Source: SIG598 sp045605025 (lineage in GTDB: Bacteria; Bacillota; Clostridia; Oscillospirales; Acutalibacteraceae). Taken from it: a stretch of 58,764 nucleotides of DNA. The notes beneath the pieces were generated by a model. The model was not told the DNA's origin. It was given only the letters and a program-made list of their open reading frames with translations, and made no database searches. The position numbers and the translations under genes are program-made. Where the stretch lies: positions 1-58,764 of the forward strand of contig JAZUPE010000097.1 in NCBI GenBank assembly GCA_045605025.1. The letters run 5' to 3'. Below, in pieces: positions 7,964 to 17,026 of this stretch (the stretch's first letter is position 1; every line of letters begins with the position of its first letter).

Positions 7964-8083
7964 TTATCCTATATTTCGCTTTATCCAGTCACGCATCAGA
8001 TCGTCCATCTGATAATAGGTCATTGCTTCATTGCCGTAAATCCAATTAAAGGACGGATAGACCGAGATGTTCTCCGTCGGGTC
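7964..8083 (-). pseudogene. Unidentified gene remnant beside the lacZ fragment
   Basis: Thirty-nine open codons (DPTENISVYPSFNWIYGN, then MDDLMRDWIKRNIG) end at a TAA (7964-7966) and are preceded by a stop in frame. The composition looks like real protein, but there is no start codon with a ribosome binding site. It probably is the tail of another deleted gene. I cannot name it. The short interval from here to sigF (8084-8119) shows nothing. Confidence 0.4.
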
Positions 8084-8119
8084 TTACCATACAGATCACA
8101 TCAATGCGCACAGGATTGT

Positions 8120-8779
8120 TCACGCATCCATCATCCTGCGTAATTCCTTGATAATTCTGCTTTCCCTGCGCGACACCTGCACCTGCGTCATCCCCAGCAT
8201 ACGTGCCGTAACCGTCTGCGTGCGACTGTTACGGTATCGTTCATGCAGCAATCTCCTGTCCTCCTCGCTTAGTTTGCTGACAGCCGACCGAAGCGCGGCT
8301 ATTTCGATTACCCTGTCGTCAAAAGGTTCCACCGCCACATCTATCTGTCGTTCCTCGTCCTCCTCCGACTGCGCGGTCAAAGAGACCGGTCGCTGAGATG
8401 CACACATTGCCAGGGTCAACTCTTCGGGAGCAGTACCAAGAAGTTGAGCAAGTTCACTTACAGCCGGAGTTCTTCCGTGCTCGGCATAGAATCTTTCCGT
8501 CTGTACCGCAGCTTTGATTCCCAACTCCTTAAGCCCTCGAGAAACCTTGACTGTTCCCTCTCTCCGAAACAGCTGACGCAGCTCTCCCAGTATCACAGGC
8601 ACCGCATAGGTCGAAAAGCACACTCCCCTGCTCGCATCAAAGGAATCCACCGCCTTGATAAGCCCCATACATGCGGTCTGATACAAGTCGTCATATTCTA
8701 TTCCCTTGCCCACATAACGATTGACGCAGCTGCGCGCAAGCCCGAGGTTACGGCTGATTATTTCACTGCGATCAGGCAT
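8120..8779 (-). CDS. sigF: Sporulation sigma factor F
   Basis: This 219-residue sigma-70 family protein has region 2 near 25-75 (YDDLYQTACMGLIKAVDSFD, then FSTYAVPVILGELRQLFR), region 3 near 80-130 and region 4 near 165-215 (MLGMTQVQVSRRESRIIKEL). It directs RNA polymerase to forespore genes just after asymmetric division and is kept inactive by SpoIIAB. It overlaps spoIIAB by 8 bases in the standard order spoIIAA-spoIIAB-sigF, which separates it from other small sigma factors. No spoVA gene follows; the next item is the gal/lac debris. Confidence 0.95.
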   Translation of the reverse strand: MPDRSEIISRNLGLARSCVNRYVGKGIEYDDLYQTACMGLIKAVDSFDASRGVCFSTYAVPVILGELRQLFRREGTVKVSRGLKELGIKAAVQTERFYAEHGRTPAVSELAQLLGTAPEELTLAMCASQRPVSLTAQSEEDEERQIDVAVEPFDDRVIEIAALRSAVSKLSEEDRRLLHERYRNSRTQTVTARMLGMTQVQVSRRESRIIKELRRMMDA

Positions 8780-9221
8780 TGTCTGCGCCTCGCCTGATTA
8801 TTCTCTTCTCCATCACAACCGTGGTACCGCTGCCTGGCTTCGAGCGCACCTTCACTTTATCCATAAACGATTCCATAACGGTGAATCCAAGACCTCCGCG
8901 TTCTTCGCCGCCGGTGGTAAACAACGGTTCCATAGCCTGTTTCAGATCGGCAATCCCGCACCCTTTGTCACGTATCTTCACGCAGATACGTCCGTCTGCG
9001 CGGAGCTGTGCATCTATGTAAACGAGGCCTATCTGTTCCCTGTATCCGTGAACAATGCAGTTCGTCACGGCTTCAGACACGGCAGTTTTGATGTCGTTGA
9101 GTTCGTCAATTGTCGGATCCATCTGCGCGGCGAATGCAGCTACCGCCACACGGGCAAAGCTTTCGTTTGCCGAACGACTGAGTATGGTTAATTTCATTTC
9201 ATTGATGATTCTGTCAGACAT
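8772..9221 (-). CDS. spoIIAB: Anti-sigma F factor, serine kinase SpoIIAB
   Basis: This 149-residue GHKL ATPase/kinase has the N box at about 47-60 (AVSEAVTNCIVHGY), the G1 box in VKIRDKGCGI (about 82-91) and the G2 box in GLGFTVMESFMDKVKV. It binds and blocks SigF, and it phosphorylates SpoIIAA on serine to set the switch. The ATG has AGGAA upstream. Its end overlaps sigF. Confidence 0.96.
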   Translation of the reverse strand: MSDRIINEMKLTILSRSANESFARVAVAAFAAQMDPTIDELNDIKTAVSEAVTNCIVHGYREQIGLVYIDAQLRADGRICVKIRDKGCGIADLKQAMEPLFTTGGEERGGLGFTVMESFMDKVKVRSKPGSGTTVVMEKRIIRRGADNA

Positions 9222-9237
9222 TATTATTTCCTCGCTT

Positions 9238-9549
9238 TCATTCGATTCCCTTGATTCCCAGTCGTCCCAATCCAGCCAAACGCATCATCTTCGCCATGCC
9301 GGCGGGCACGTTAATTACCTCAACTGAGCCTCCAGACTCCTTCATAAGTCGGAATCTTCCCATTATCAGCCCTATTCCCGAGCTATCCATGAAACAAACC
9401 CGTGAAAAATCCAACCGCAGCAGTTTTGGCTCCATTCTGACTGCTGCGCCGTCAATTTCATCACGCATTGCTCTGGTTGTATGATGATCTATCTCACCCT
9501 CCAGCAGTGCTGTGAGAGTTTTTTCATCTGCCTGAATCGTAACCGGCAT
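9238..9549 (-). CDS. spoIIAA: Anti-sigma F factor antagonist SpoIIAA
   Basis: This 103-residue STAS-domain protein contains the phospho-acceptor motif DSSGIGLIMG. Unphosphorylated SpoIIAA displaces SigF from SpoIIAB. The ATG at 9549 is chosen because GGAGGT lies 6 bases upstream. An ATG 14 codons earlier would put the start inside the preceding terminator region and lacks a binding site. It is the first gene of spoIIA, only 15 bases from the folC terminator T run. Confidence 0.94.
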   Translation of the reverse strand: MPVTIQADEKTLTALLEGEIDHHTTRAMRDEIDGAAVRMEPKLLRLDFSRVCFMDSSGIGLIMGRFRLMKESGGSVEVINVPAGMAKMMRLAGLGRLGIKGIE

Positions 9550-9563
9550 AATAGTACCTCCTG

Positions 9564-9616
9564 CAAAAAATAACACCCCGTGGGTCATCAAAGAAATGAT
9601 AACTCATGGGGTGTCA
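9564..9616 (-). terminator. Terminator between folC and spoIIAA
   Basis: Reading leftwards, GACACCCCATGAG pairs imperfectly with CCCACGGGGTGT, followed by TTATTTTTT (9564-9572). It insulates folC from the sporulation operon. Confidence 0.8.
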
Positions 9617-9630
9617 ATAATTTGTCGTAT

Positions 9631-10890
9631 TCAGCCGCGGAGTGTATCAATGAGCTGAGCGCGCACTCTGCCTGCAAGGTAAAGCGAACCGCAGATAACA
9701 AGCGCGGTGTTATGCTCGCGGGCATACGCCACGGCATCAGAAACAGCCTGCTCCGGAGACTCACATACTGTGGTAAGAGTGAATTCTCCGGCGGTGTTTG
9801 CCAGAACATCTGCCGTTTGGCAACGGTCAGAAAAACCGTCAGTGCAGAAAATCTGTTTGAACAGCGGAGCCAGCATTTCCAGCTCGCATTGATAGTCTTT
9901 GTCCCGCAGCACTCCCATTATAGCAATTACATCGCGCCCCGCCAGCAAATTAACAACCGCTTTGGACAGAGCCTCTGCACCGTTAGGATTGTGCGCACCA
10001 TCGAGAATGACAACGGGATCAGTACTCAGCAGTTCCATGCGCGCGGGAATAAATGCCCGGGCAATTCCTGCAACGATAGCTGTCTCGTCCACTCCGGTAA
10101 GACGCAGAAGTTCCACCGCGGTAATGGCGTTGTCTATCTGATGCCGTCCCACAAGAGGGATGTGCAGCTTCAGGCCACCATAGAGTATGTCGGTGCCCTC
10201 GATACTTTCACTCAGCACCTCTACGCTTTCCCTGTCGGGTACGATGGGCGTGATACCATGCTGAGCACAGCAGTTCACCAGGACCTTGTGTGCCTCAGCA
10301 GGCTGTTCCGGCTGGATAACCACACGGGAGCCCGCCTTGATTATTCCAGCCTTCTCCCCTGCTATCTGCGCTACGTTGTCGCCTAAAATATCGGTATGGT
10401 CTAGATCGATACGGGTAATTGCCGCGGCAAAGGGCGCGTCGATGACATTTGTTGCATCCAGCCTGCCGCCCAATCCTGTCTCCAGCACCACATAATCGCA
10501 GTTCTGCTCGGCGTACCACATCAGAGCAATGCATGTAATGACTTCGAATTCGGTAGTCTCGTCCTCATCGTCAATAATGCCTGCCGCCCGCTCCGTAAGA
10601 CGCGCAAGATCGTCCTCGGGAATCATCTGACCATCGATCTGTATACGCTCACGGAAGTCGCAGATGTATGGCGATGTGTACAGACCAACCCTGTACCCTG
10701 CCGCCATCAGGCCGGCCGCGGTCATGGTGCAAGTGGAACCCTTGCCGTTGGTACCGGCAACGTGTATGAACCGCAGCTTGCTCTGCGGCTCTCCCAATCG
10801 GTAAAGCAGCCTGCGTATCTGGTCAAGACCAGGCTTGATACCGAACCGCAGGCGGCTGCCGATGTACCTCAGTGCATCGTTATAATTCAT
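9631..10890 (-). CDS. folC: Folylpolyglutamate/dihydrofolate synthase
   Basis: This 419-residue Mur-ligase-family enzyme adds glutamate to folates and may also make dihydrofolate from dihydropteroate. The ATP loop HVAGTNGKGST is at about 43-53, and TSPYICDFRERIQI is the folate-loop region. GVDETAIVAGIARAFIPARM and ILDGAHNPNGAEAL mark the C-terminal ligase domain. The ATG follows the valS stop with no gap (TAA then ATG), so translation is coupled, an arrangement common in Clostridia. Confidence 0.94.
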   Translation of the reverse strand: MNYNDALRYIGSRLRFGIKPGLDQIRRLLYRLGEPQSKLRFIHVAGTNGKGSTCTMTAAGLMAAGYRVGLYTSPYICDFRERIQIDGQMIPEDDLARLTERAAGIIDDEDETTEFEVITCIALMWYAEQNCDYVVLETGLGGRLDATNVIDAPFAAAITRIDLDHTDILGDNVAQIAGEKAGIIKAGSRVVIQPEQPAEAHKVLVNCCAQHGITPIVPDRESVEVLSESIEGTDILYGGLKLHIPLVGRHQIDNAITAVELLRLTGVDETAIVAGIARAFIPARMELLSTDPVVILDGAHNPNGAEALSKAVVNLLAGRDVIAIMGVLRDKDYQCELEMLAPLFKQIFCTDGFSDRCQTADVLANTAGEFTLTTVCESPEQAVSDAVAYAREHNTALVICGSLYLAGRVRAQLIDTLRG

Positions 10891-13506
10891 TTATTTGTAC
10901 TGCTCCAGAGATGCAAGAATGATGCCCTTACGCTCCTCTGCCTTGGCAAGCTTGGCGCGCTCGGCGTCAACAACAGCTGCAGGAGCCTTGTCCACAAAGT
11001 TCTTGTTGGACAGTTTGCCGGAAAGGGCGGAGATTTCCTTTTCCACCTTGCCCAGCTCGTTGGTCAGACGGGCACGCTCCTTCTCCTTGTCCACCAGTTC
11101 ATCCAGCGGAATGAGTATCTTGGCGCCTTGAGAGATGATGGAAACAGCACCATCGATGGCGAAGCTGTCACCAACTTCAACAGAGGAAGCGCCGGCAAGA
11201 CGCTCGATAAAGGACGCGCCGTGGGCGAATGTGTCGGTGTAGGAGGTCTCGATGAACATACTGGTCTTCTTGGAGGGAGGCACGTTCATCTCATTGCGAC
11301 GCATGCGGATAGCCTTGATGGCATCCATGATGCGCTCCATTTCCTCGGACTCCTCGGGGAAGATAAAGCGCTTTTTGTAGGTGGGCCACTTCTGGGTCAT
11401 CAGCACATCGCCCTTGTGGGGAATGGACTGATAAAGCTCCTCGGTAATGAATGGCATGAAGGGATGGAGAAGCTTGAGCATCTCAGTAAGAACATACAGC
11501 AGCATGGAGCGGACGTTCTTTGCCTCCTTGCCGCCTGCATTGAGACGGATCTTGGCAAGTTCGATGTACCAGTCGCAGTAGCAGTCCCAGATGAAATCGT
11601 AGATCTTCTGTACCGCAACTCCAATCTCGAACTTCTTGAGATTTTCGGTGACTTCCTTAGTAACGTTGTTGAGATTATGGAGAATCCACTTGTCTTCAAC
11701 AGTAAGATCACGCGGAACAGCAGGCTTGTCGCCCTCCTGAACGTTCATCAGGACGTAGCGGGTGGCGTTCCACAGCTTGTTGGCAAAGTTGCGGCAGGCT
11801 TCGACCTTCTTGTCGGAGTAGCGCATATCGTTGCCCGGGCTGATACCGGTGGTCAGGGAGAAGCGCAGGGAATCCGCGCCGTACAGCTCGATAACCTTGA
11901 GAGGATCAACACCGTTGCCCAGAGACTTGGACATCTTTCTGCCCTGCTCGTCACGGACCAGACCGTGGATGAATACGGTGCTGAACGGGGTCTCGCCCAT
12001 CTGCTCCACGCCGGAGAAGATCATTCGGGCAACCCAGAAGAAGATGATATCGTAAGCGGTAACGAGGGTATTGGTGGGATAGAAATACTTTAGATCGGGA
12101 GTCTCGTCCGGCCATCCCAGAGTAGAGAAGGGCCACAGAGCGGAAGAAAACCAGGTATCCAGAGTATCCTCGTCCTGACGCAGCTTGCCGCCGCACTTGG
12201 GGCAGGTATCGGGAGTACCGCGGGAAACAACGATCTCGCCGCAGTCATCGCAGTACCACGCAGGGATACGGTGACCCCACCACAGCTGACGGGAAATACA
12301 CCAGTCACGGATGTTTTCCATCCAGTTAAGATAGATCTTGGAGAAGCGATCGGGCACGAACTTTGTCTTGCCCTTCTTGACCACCTTGATAGCAGGTTCT
12401 GCCAGAGGCTTCATCTTGACGAACCACTGGAGAGAAACTCTGGGCTCGACGGTGCTGCCGCAGCGGTAGCAGGTGCCGACGTTGTGCTTGATGGGCTCGA
12501 TCTTTACAAGATAGCCTCCCTCCTCAAGCTCCTTGACGATAGCCTTGCGGGCATCCTCACGGCTCATGCCGCAGAACTTGCCGCCGTTTTCATTGATGGT
12601 GGCATCCTCGTTCATCACGTTGATGACGGGCAGATCGTGGCGCAGACCAACCTCGAAGTCATTGGGGTCGTGAGCCGGGGTGATCTTGACAACACCGGTA
12701 CCGAAGTCACGCTCGACATACTCGTCGGCGACAACGGGGATTTCCTTGTTGACGATAGGCAGAATGACATTCTTGCCGATATACTTCTGATAGCGCTCGT
12801 CATCGGGATGAACGGCGACGGCGGTATCGCCCAGCATGGTCTCGGGACGGGTGGTAGCCAGCTCAAGATATCCGCTGCCGTCAGCAAGGGGATATCTCAG
12901 ATGCCAGAAGCTGCCTTCCTGCTCCTCGAACTCAACCTCGGCGTCGGAAATGGAGGTCTGGCAGCAGGGGCACCAGTTGATGATGCGCTCACCGCGGTAG
13001 ATAAGACCCTTTTCGTACATACGATTGAAAACCTCGACAACAGCCTTGTTGCAGCCGTCGTCAAGAGTGAAACGCTCACGGTCCCAGTCGCAGGAGGAAC
13101 CAAGCTTGCGAAGCTGACGGACGATGGTTCCACCGTATTCTTCCTTCCACTTCCATGCGCGCTCAAGGAAGCCGTCACGACCAAGGTCATCCTTGGTGAT
13201 GCCTTCCTTGGCCATTGCCTCAACGATCTTGACCTCGGTGGCGATGGAGGCATGGTCAGTGCCGGGCAGCCAAAGAGTGCAGTAGCCCTGCATTCTGCGC
13301 CAGCGGATGATGATGTCCTGCATTGTATTGTCAAGCGCATGACCCATGTGCAGCTGACCAGTGATGTTGGGTGGCGGAATAACGATGGTATAGGGCTTTT
13401 TCTTTTCGTCAATCACAGCGTGGAAGTACTTTCCGTCCTCCCACATTTTATATATACGATCCTCAACCTCTTTGGGATCGTATTGTTTTGCCATTTCTTT
13501 TGCCAT
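10891..13506 (-). CDS. valS: Valyl-tRNA synthetase
   Basis: This 871-residue class I synthetase charges tRNA-Val and proofreads threonine. The HIGH motif is HMGH (53-56, in PPNITGQLHMGH) and the KMSKS motif is in GRKMSKSLGN. The editing domain lies between them with TTRPETMLGDTAVAVHP. A tRNA-binding helical domain follows and the C-terminal coiled coil reads LDELVDKEKERARL. Two possible ATGs lie five codons apart; the first fits the upstream AAGGGTG better. There is no room for a T-box leader: only 32 bases separate it from the GH2 gene. Confidence 0.96.
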   Translation of the reverse strand: MAKEMAKQYDPKEVEDRIYKMWEDGKYFHAVIDEKKKPYTIVIPPPNITGQLHMGHALDNTMQDIIIRWRRMQGYCTLWLPGTDHASIATEVKIVEAMAKEGITKDDLGRDGFLERAWKWKEEYGGTIVRQLRKLGSSCDWDRERFTLDDGCNKAVVEVFNRMYEKGLIYRGERIINWCPCCQTSISDAEVEFEEQEGSFWHLRYPLADGSGYLELATTRPETMLGDTAVAVHPDDERYQKYIGKNVILPIVNKEIPVVADEYVERDFGTGVVKITPAHDPNDFEVGLRHDLPVINVMNEDATINENGGKFCGMSREDARKAIVKELEEGGYLVKIEPIKHNVGTCYRCGSTVEPRVSLQWFVKMKPLAEPAIKVVKKGKTKFVPDRFSKIYLNWMENIRDWCISRQLWWGHRIPAWYCDDCGEIVVSRGTPDTCPKCGGKLRQDEDTLDTWFSSALWPFSTLGWPDETPDLKYFYPTNTLVTAYDIIFFWVARMIFSGVEQMGETPFSTVFIHGLVRDEQGRKMSKSLGNGVDPLKVIELYGADSLRFSLTTGISPGNDMRYSDKKVEACRNFANKLWNATRYVLMNVQEGDKPAVPRDLTVEDKWILHNLNNVTKEVTENLKKFEIGVAVQKIYDFIWDCYCDWYIELAKIRLNAGGKEAKNVRSMLLYVLTEMLKLLHPFMPFITEELYQSIPHKGDVLMTQKWPTYKKRFIFPEESEEMERIMDAIKAIRMRRNEMNVPPSKKTSMFIETSYTDTFAHGASFIERLAGASSVEVGDSFAIDGAVSIISQGAKILIPLDELVDKEKERARLTNELGKVEKEISALSGKLSNKNFVDKAPAAVVDAERAKLAKAEERKGIILASLEQYK

Positions 13507-13538
13507 TATAGCAACACCCTTCTTTTTTTGTTGTATGT

Positions 13539-15890
13539 TTATTTTTTGCCGATACGGGTCACATCCAGCTCAACTGTATGCTGTCCCATGGCCTCTGTGG
13601 ATATTTTAATCTTTGCAGGCCCCTTACCGCCCTTGGTGCGCACATAGAATGCCGCCGCACCGGCGCTAAGAGAAAACAGTCGTGAACCAATAACCTCAAG
13701 CGAGCCATCAACATCCACGCTGACAGCGTCAAAGCGGTCGCGCAGACGGTTGCCGCTGCCGTCAACAACGGTCAGTTCAACTCGCACACAGTCGTAGGTG
13801 GCATCGCTGACCAAAACGCTCCTGTCGCAGGTAACACGCATGGACGCTTCGGTAACCGGAGCAATAACACGCACACAGGTAGGCAGACTGTTGGTAAGTC
13901 CTTCAAAGGTAAACGCGGCTGTGCCGTTTTTCCCGACACAATACTTGTCGTAGAGCCGAACGAGCTCTTCCGCGCTCATTTTGAATTTCGCCGCCACACT
14001 CATGGCGGAACGCATGCGGGCATCAGCAGGCAGCGATCCGTCCCTGCTCATGGCGAGCAGCTGAGCCTTCAGACCGGTCAGATCTCTGGGCTCCACGCCG
14101 TCCTCACTGCATGGCAGATCCCCGATGAAATCATCGATAATCACCGGCGGATGCGGCAGGTTCGGATACTGTTTACGTGCCGGTTTGAACTCCGCGACAG
14201 TCTTACCGTTACGCTTAAGCCGGACACTGTCGCAATTGGTAAAAACGTAGATCTCGCCGTTGCTGCCAAGCCCCGGGAACAGTTCAAGGAAATCTCCCTT
14301 GCCTCTCTGCGACTGATACAGCCACGCGGCAGGCTTGGATATACGGGAACAATCGGTCACACCGCTGCGGCATATGCTTCCGTCAGAACCGGAAGCATTA
14401 TGCACGGGATAATCGCTCAGATCTCCGCCGCAGAACCCGACAATATCCGGATCACCCATAGCGGCGTTGAGCGCCTTTGCGTGAATCAGCGCCTGTTCAA
14501 GCAGACGGGTATCGTCAGCCATGTGAGCCTCGTATCTTCCGCCCTTATGTCCCACTACAAGATAAGGACATCTGGGCTTGTAAATATTCTTCTTGCGCTC
14601 CAATCCGTTCTCGGAACCAGAGAAATCATCAAAGCAGTAGATGTCTTCGCTGATGGACTGCTGTCCGGATACTGCCCGAACATTGCCTATGGGTCTGGAC
14701 GGGTCAAGTTCACGGATTATCTGTGTCGCCTTGCCGGAAAGCTGAGCGTCATCAGTTGTCAGCGCGATCTGGGACGACCACATGATTACGCAGGTTCTGC
14801 TGCGGTCACGACGAACCAGTTCACGCAGGTTTTCCATCAGGCATTCCTGCCAGTTATCGTTGCCGACATACTCACTTCCGGGAATCTCGTCAAAGACCAG
14901 CATCCCCAGTTCATCACAGGCATCAAGGAATCGCTGCGAGGGAGGAAATCCACCAGTCCGGACAAAATTACATCCCAGCTGTTTGAGTATTTTTACATCA
15001 TCACGCTGATATCCGGCTGCAGCCGCGGCACCCGCTCTCGCATAGAGCTGATTGCGCGTAAAACCGATCAGCTTGACTTTGTTTTCGTTGAGGTAATATC
15101 CATCCGGCTTGAAGCGCGAATCACGCACACCGGCTTTGAACGTAACGGCATCCTCATCGCCTATGGTAATCTCAAAGTCGTACAGTCTCGGATTATCCGG
15201 CGACCATGCTTCCAGCTTAAGTGCCGGCTGCCATCTGGTGCTGAACTCACCGTTTTCAGTAAAGACAACCTTTGCCCCCAGCTTTTTTTCGCCGTCATAG
15301 ATATTGATTTTCATTTCACGGCGTTCTTCTGTGGAAATACTTCCGCAAAAGTCCAGAACCCACTGATCACCCTCAAGGCAGGAGGACATACGCCAGTCGG
15401 TAATGTACTCTCTGTCTGTGGCTTCCAGCCATATCTCACGATAGATTCCGCCGTCATGCAGTATGCCTCTGCCGCCGTAAGGAGCGGTATCCTCACGCTC
15501 GGTTGAGTCAACAACAACAGTAATGAGTATCTCATTGTCGCGGACATTCTCGCCGACCGCCTCCGTTATGTCACACTCAAACGGCGTGTAGCCGCCCTTG
15601 TGAGCACATACCGGCTTTCCGTTGACAAACGCCGCAGCGCACCCCATTACCCCCTCAAAGTGAAGAATCAGCCGCCTGCCTTTCATTCCTGCCGGAAGCA
15701 GGAACATCTTCCTGTAGCAGCATACCCGCTGACAATTCTCTTCAAACGCGCTATCGCGCCATTCTGCCACTGAGTGCGGCAGATCCACAAGCCGGAAAGC
15801 AGTGTCCTTGAAATCGGGACGGATGTATTCGGGTCTGAAATCCTCACTGTAGCGCCAGCCAAAATTCATATCCAGCCGTTCGCGGCGCAT
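13539..15890 (-). CDS. GH2-family protein lacking both catalytic glutamates (likely inactive)
   Basis: This 783-residue, apparently cytoplasmic protein has the GH2 layout: jelly roll (1-160), immunoglobulin-like domain (165-265) and TIM barrel (270-540), then a C-terminal beta domain. In the closest GH2 group I know, the acid/base sits in a W-x-x-x-I-N-E-S-Q-D-D motif. Here the site reads MWSSQIALTTDD (about 370-381). The nucleophile motif T-E-H-T-G reads VVGHKGG (about 445-451). Neighbouring conserved stretches (ELDPSRPIGNVR, MGDPDIVG, ISKPAAWLYQSQ) are intact, so this is not a frameshift. It probably binds a glycan or protein without cutting it. The ATG at 15890 has AGGGGG 7 bases upstream, better than the TTG two codons earlier. 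Confidence 0.82.
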   Translation of the reverse strand: MRRERLDMNFGWRYSEDFRPEYIRPDFKDTAFRLVDLPHSVAEWRDSAFEENCQRVCCYRKMFLLPAGMKGRRLILHFEGVMGCAAAFVNGKPVCAHKGGYTPFECDITEAVGENVRDNEILITVVVDSTEREDTAPYGGRGILHDGGIYREIWLEATDREYITDWRMSSCLEGDQWVLDFCGSISTEERREMKINIYDGEKKLGAKVVFTENGEFSTRWQPALKLEAWSPDNPRLYDFEITIGDEDAVTFKAGVRDSRFKPDGYYLNENKVKLIGFTRNQLYARAGAAAAAGYQRDDVKILKQLGCNFVRTGGFPPSQRFLDACDELGMLVFDEIPGSEYVGNDNWQECLMENLRELVRRDRSRTCVIMWSSQIALTTDDAQLSGKATQIIRELDPSRPIGNVRAVSGQQSISEDIYCFDDFSGSENGLERKKNIYKPRCPYLVVGHKGGRYEAHMADDTRLLEQALIHAKALNAAMGDPDIVGFCGGDLSDYPVHNASGSDGSICRSGVTDCSRISKPAAWLYQSQRGKGDFLELFPGLGSNGEIYVFTNCDSVRLKRNGKTVAEFKPARKQYPNLPHPPVIIDDFIGDLPCSEDGVEPRDLTGLKAQLLAMSRDGSLPADARMRSAMSVAAKFKMSAEELVRLYDKYCVGKNGTAAFTFEGLTNSLPTCVRVIAPVTEASMRVTCDRSVLVSDATYDCVRVELTVVDGSGNRLRDRFDAVSVDVDGSLEVIGSRLFSLSAGAAAFYVRTKGGKGPAKIKISTEAMGQHTVELDVTRIGKK

Positions 15891-15941
15891 TCCCAATCCC
15901 CCTGTCTCATCGTCACATGGACGTATACTCTGATTTCATAA

Positions 15942-16853
15942 TTATTTGAACAGATCAACAAAATTCCTGATCGCTCCGACGATCTTCACCCAGACACCCT
16001 TGAAACCTTCAGCTTCATCATCGTCAGTCGCTGCATCTTCCGCGTATTCTCTGCGTCTGAAGTCACTCTTTGCGCGAGACTCGCCGGCATCATCATAATC
16101 GTCATAATCATCATAATCATCACGATCGTCGGAATCATCGTAGTCATCACCGGAATAGTCCTGATCACCGTAATAATCATTACCATCCTGGTAATAATCG
16201 TCGTAATCATCCTCGTCATAAAGATCGTCCTCATAATCTGTGCGGCGCTGGTTGGAGCCACCGGAACGGGGACGCTTGTAGATGTCGTGGTTACGATCGG
16301 CATTCTCACCAGAGTAGCCGGTATAATGCTCCCTGCTTCCCTGTCCGCTGCCTTTTTGGAGGATGCTGTCGATGATATCCATCTCATCGTCCTCGCGCAG
16401 CAGATCAAGTTCGTCTTCCTCCGGCAGTGTGCCTTCCACTTCAGACCGGATGATCTTGTAATATTTTGGATTCGCCCTGCTGAACAGAGCATCTCCATCC
16501 AGCAAATATGCCTGACAGAGATAATCCTGAGCTTTTCTTCGTTCTCCACATTCTTCGAGACACTGTCCGATTCTGAAATTAATCTGACCTATCTCCCTGC
16601 CGCCCGGACAATTAAGAGCCTTAAGGAAACACTTTCCTGCCTCAGAATAGTCCTTCATGGAAAAATATTCCTCGCCAAGAGCGGTATAAATAAACGTGCT
16701 GATGGAATAGTTGGATTTAGGATCGGGCACAAGAGCAAGCGCTTCATAATACTTCGAAATCGCAAACTCATCCTCACCCATCTGGACAAGGTTACCCGCG
16801 TGTTCACAAATAGATCTTATCTGCTGAAATAATTCAGGATCAAGTTTAGACAC
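15942..16853 (-). CDS. TPR protein with long Asp/Tyr-rich acidic tail
   Basis: This 303-residue protein has two parts. Residues 1-150 form tetratricopeptide-like helices (FAISKYYEALALVPDP, YSEAGKCFLKALNC, IGQCLEECGERRKAQDYL). Residues 195-285 are low complexity, mostly D, Y, E, R and G with runs such as DYDDYDDYDD. A short amphipathic end (FKGVWVKIVGAIRNFVDLFK) could touch the membrane. The GTG at 16853 is the likely start: GGGAGGA is 8 bases upstream, and a strong promoter would begin transcription near 16880, so the ATG at 16883 would be outside the message. Function is unknown; a scaffolding role is a guess. Confidence 0.75.
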   Translation of the reverse strand: MSKLDPELFQQIRSICEHAGNLVQMGEDEFAISKYYEALALVPDPKSNYSISTFIYTALGEEYFSMKDYSEAGKCFLKALNCPGGREIGQINFRIGQCLEECGERRKAQDYLCQAYLLDGDALFSRANPKYYKIIRSEVEGTLPEEDELDLLREDDEMDIIDSILQKGSGQGSREHYTGYSGENADRNHDIYKRPRSGGSNQRRTDYEDDLYDEDDYDDYYQDGNDYYGDQDYSGDDYDDSDDRDDYDDYDDYDDAGESRAKSDFRRREYAEDAATDDDEAEGFKGVWVKIVGAIRNFVDLFK

Positions 16854-16886
16854 GGCACATTCCTCCCGGAGAGAACTTTTCATTGT

Positions 16887-16915
16887 ATTATAGCATAATC
16901 ACGCGATTCCGACAA
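16887..16915 (-). promoter_or_regulatory. Sigma-A-type promoter for the TPR-GH2-valS-folC run
   Basis: On the minus strand TTGTCG (16910-16915) and TATAAT (16887-16892) are 17 bases apart, and TG-C before the -10 makes it an extended -10. Confidence 0.85.
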
Positions 16916-16949
16916 CACAAAATACGCAAAAACCTTTACCATTTCGGCA

Positions 16950-17006
16950 AAAAAGAAAATCGCCGGCACAAACCGGAGTGAATAATCCGATTTGCGCCGG
17001 CGCATT
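16950..17006 (-). terminator. Terminator after the 72-residue gene
   Basis: On the minus strand CGCCGGCGCAAA pairs with TTTGTGCCGGCG around a 20-base loop, followed by ATTTTCTTTTTT. Confidence 0.85.
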
Positions 17007-17026
17007 GCAACTAAAAAGCCTTGTAA

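Noticed and set aside
13507..13538. T-box leader expected before valS
   Set aside because: Only 32 bases lie between the GH2 stop and the valS start, with no T-box or specifier stem.
12271..13647. 458-codon + strand frame opposite valS
   Set aside because: Shadow of valS, in which all synthetase motifs are intact.
16070..16375. His/Asn/Arg-rich small protein on +
   Set aside because: It is the complement of the DYDD repeats in the TPR protein gene.
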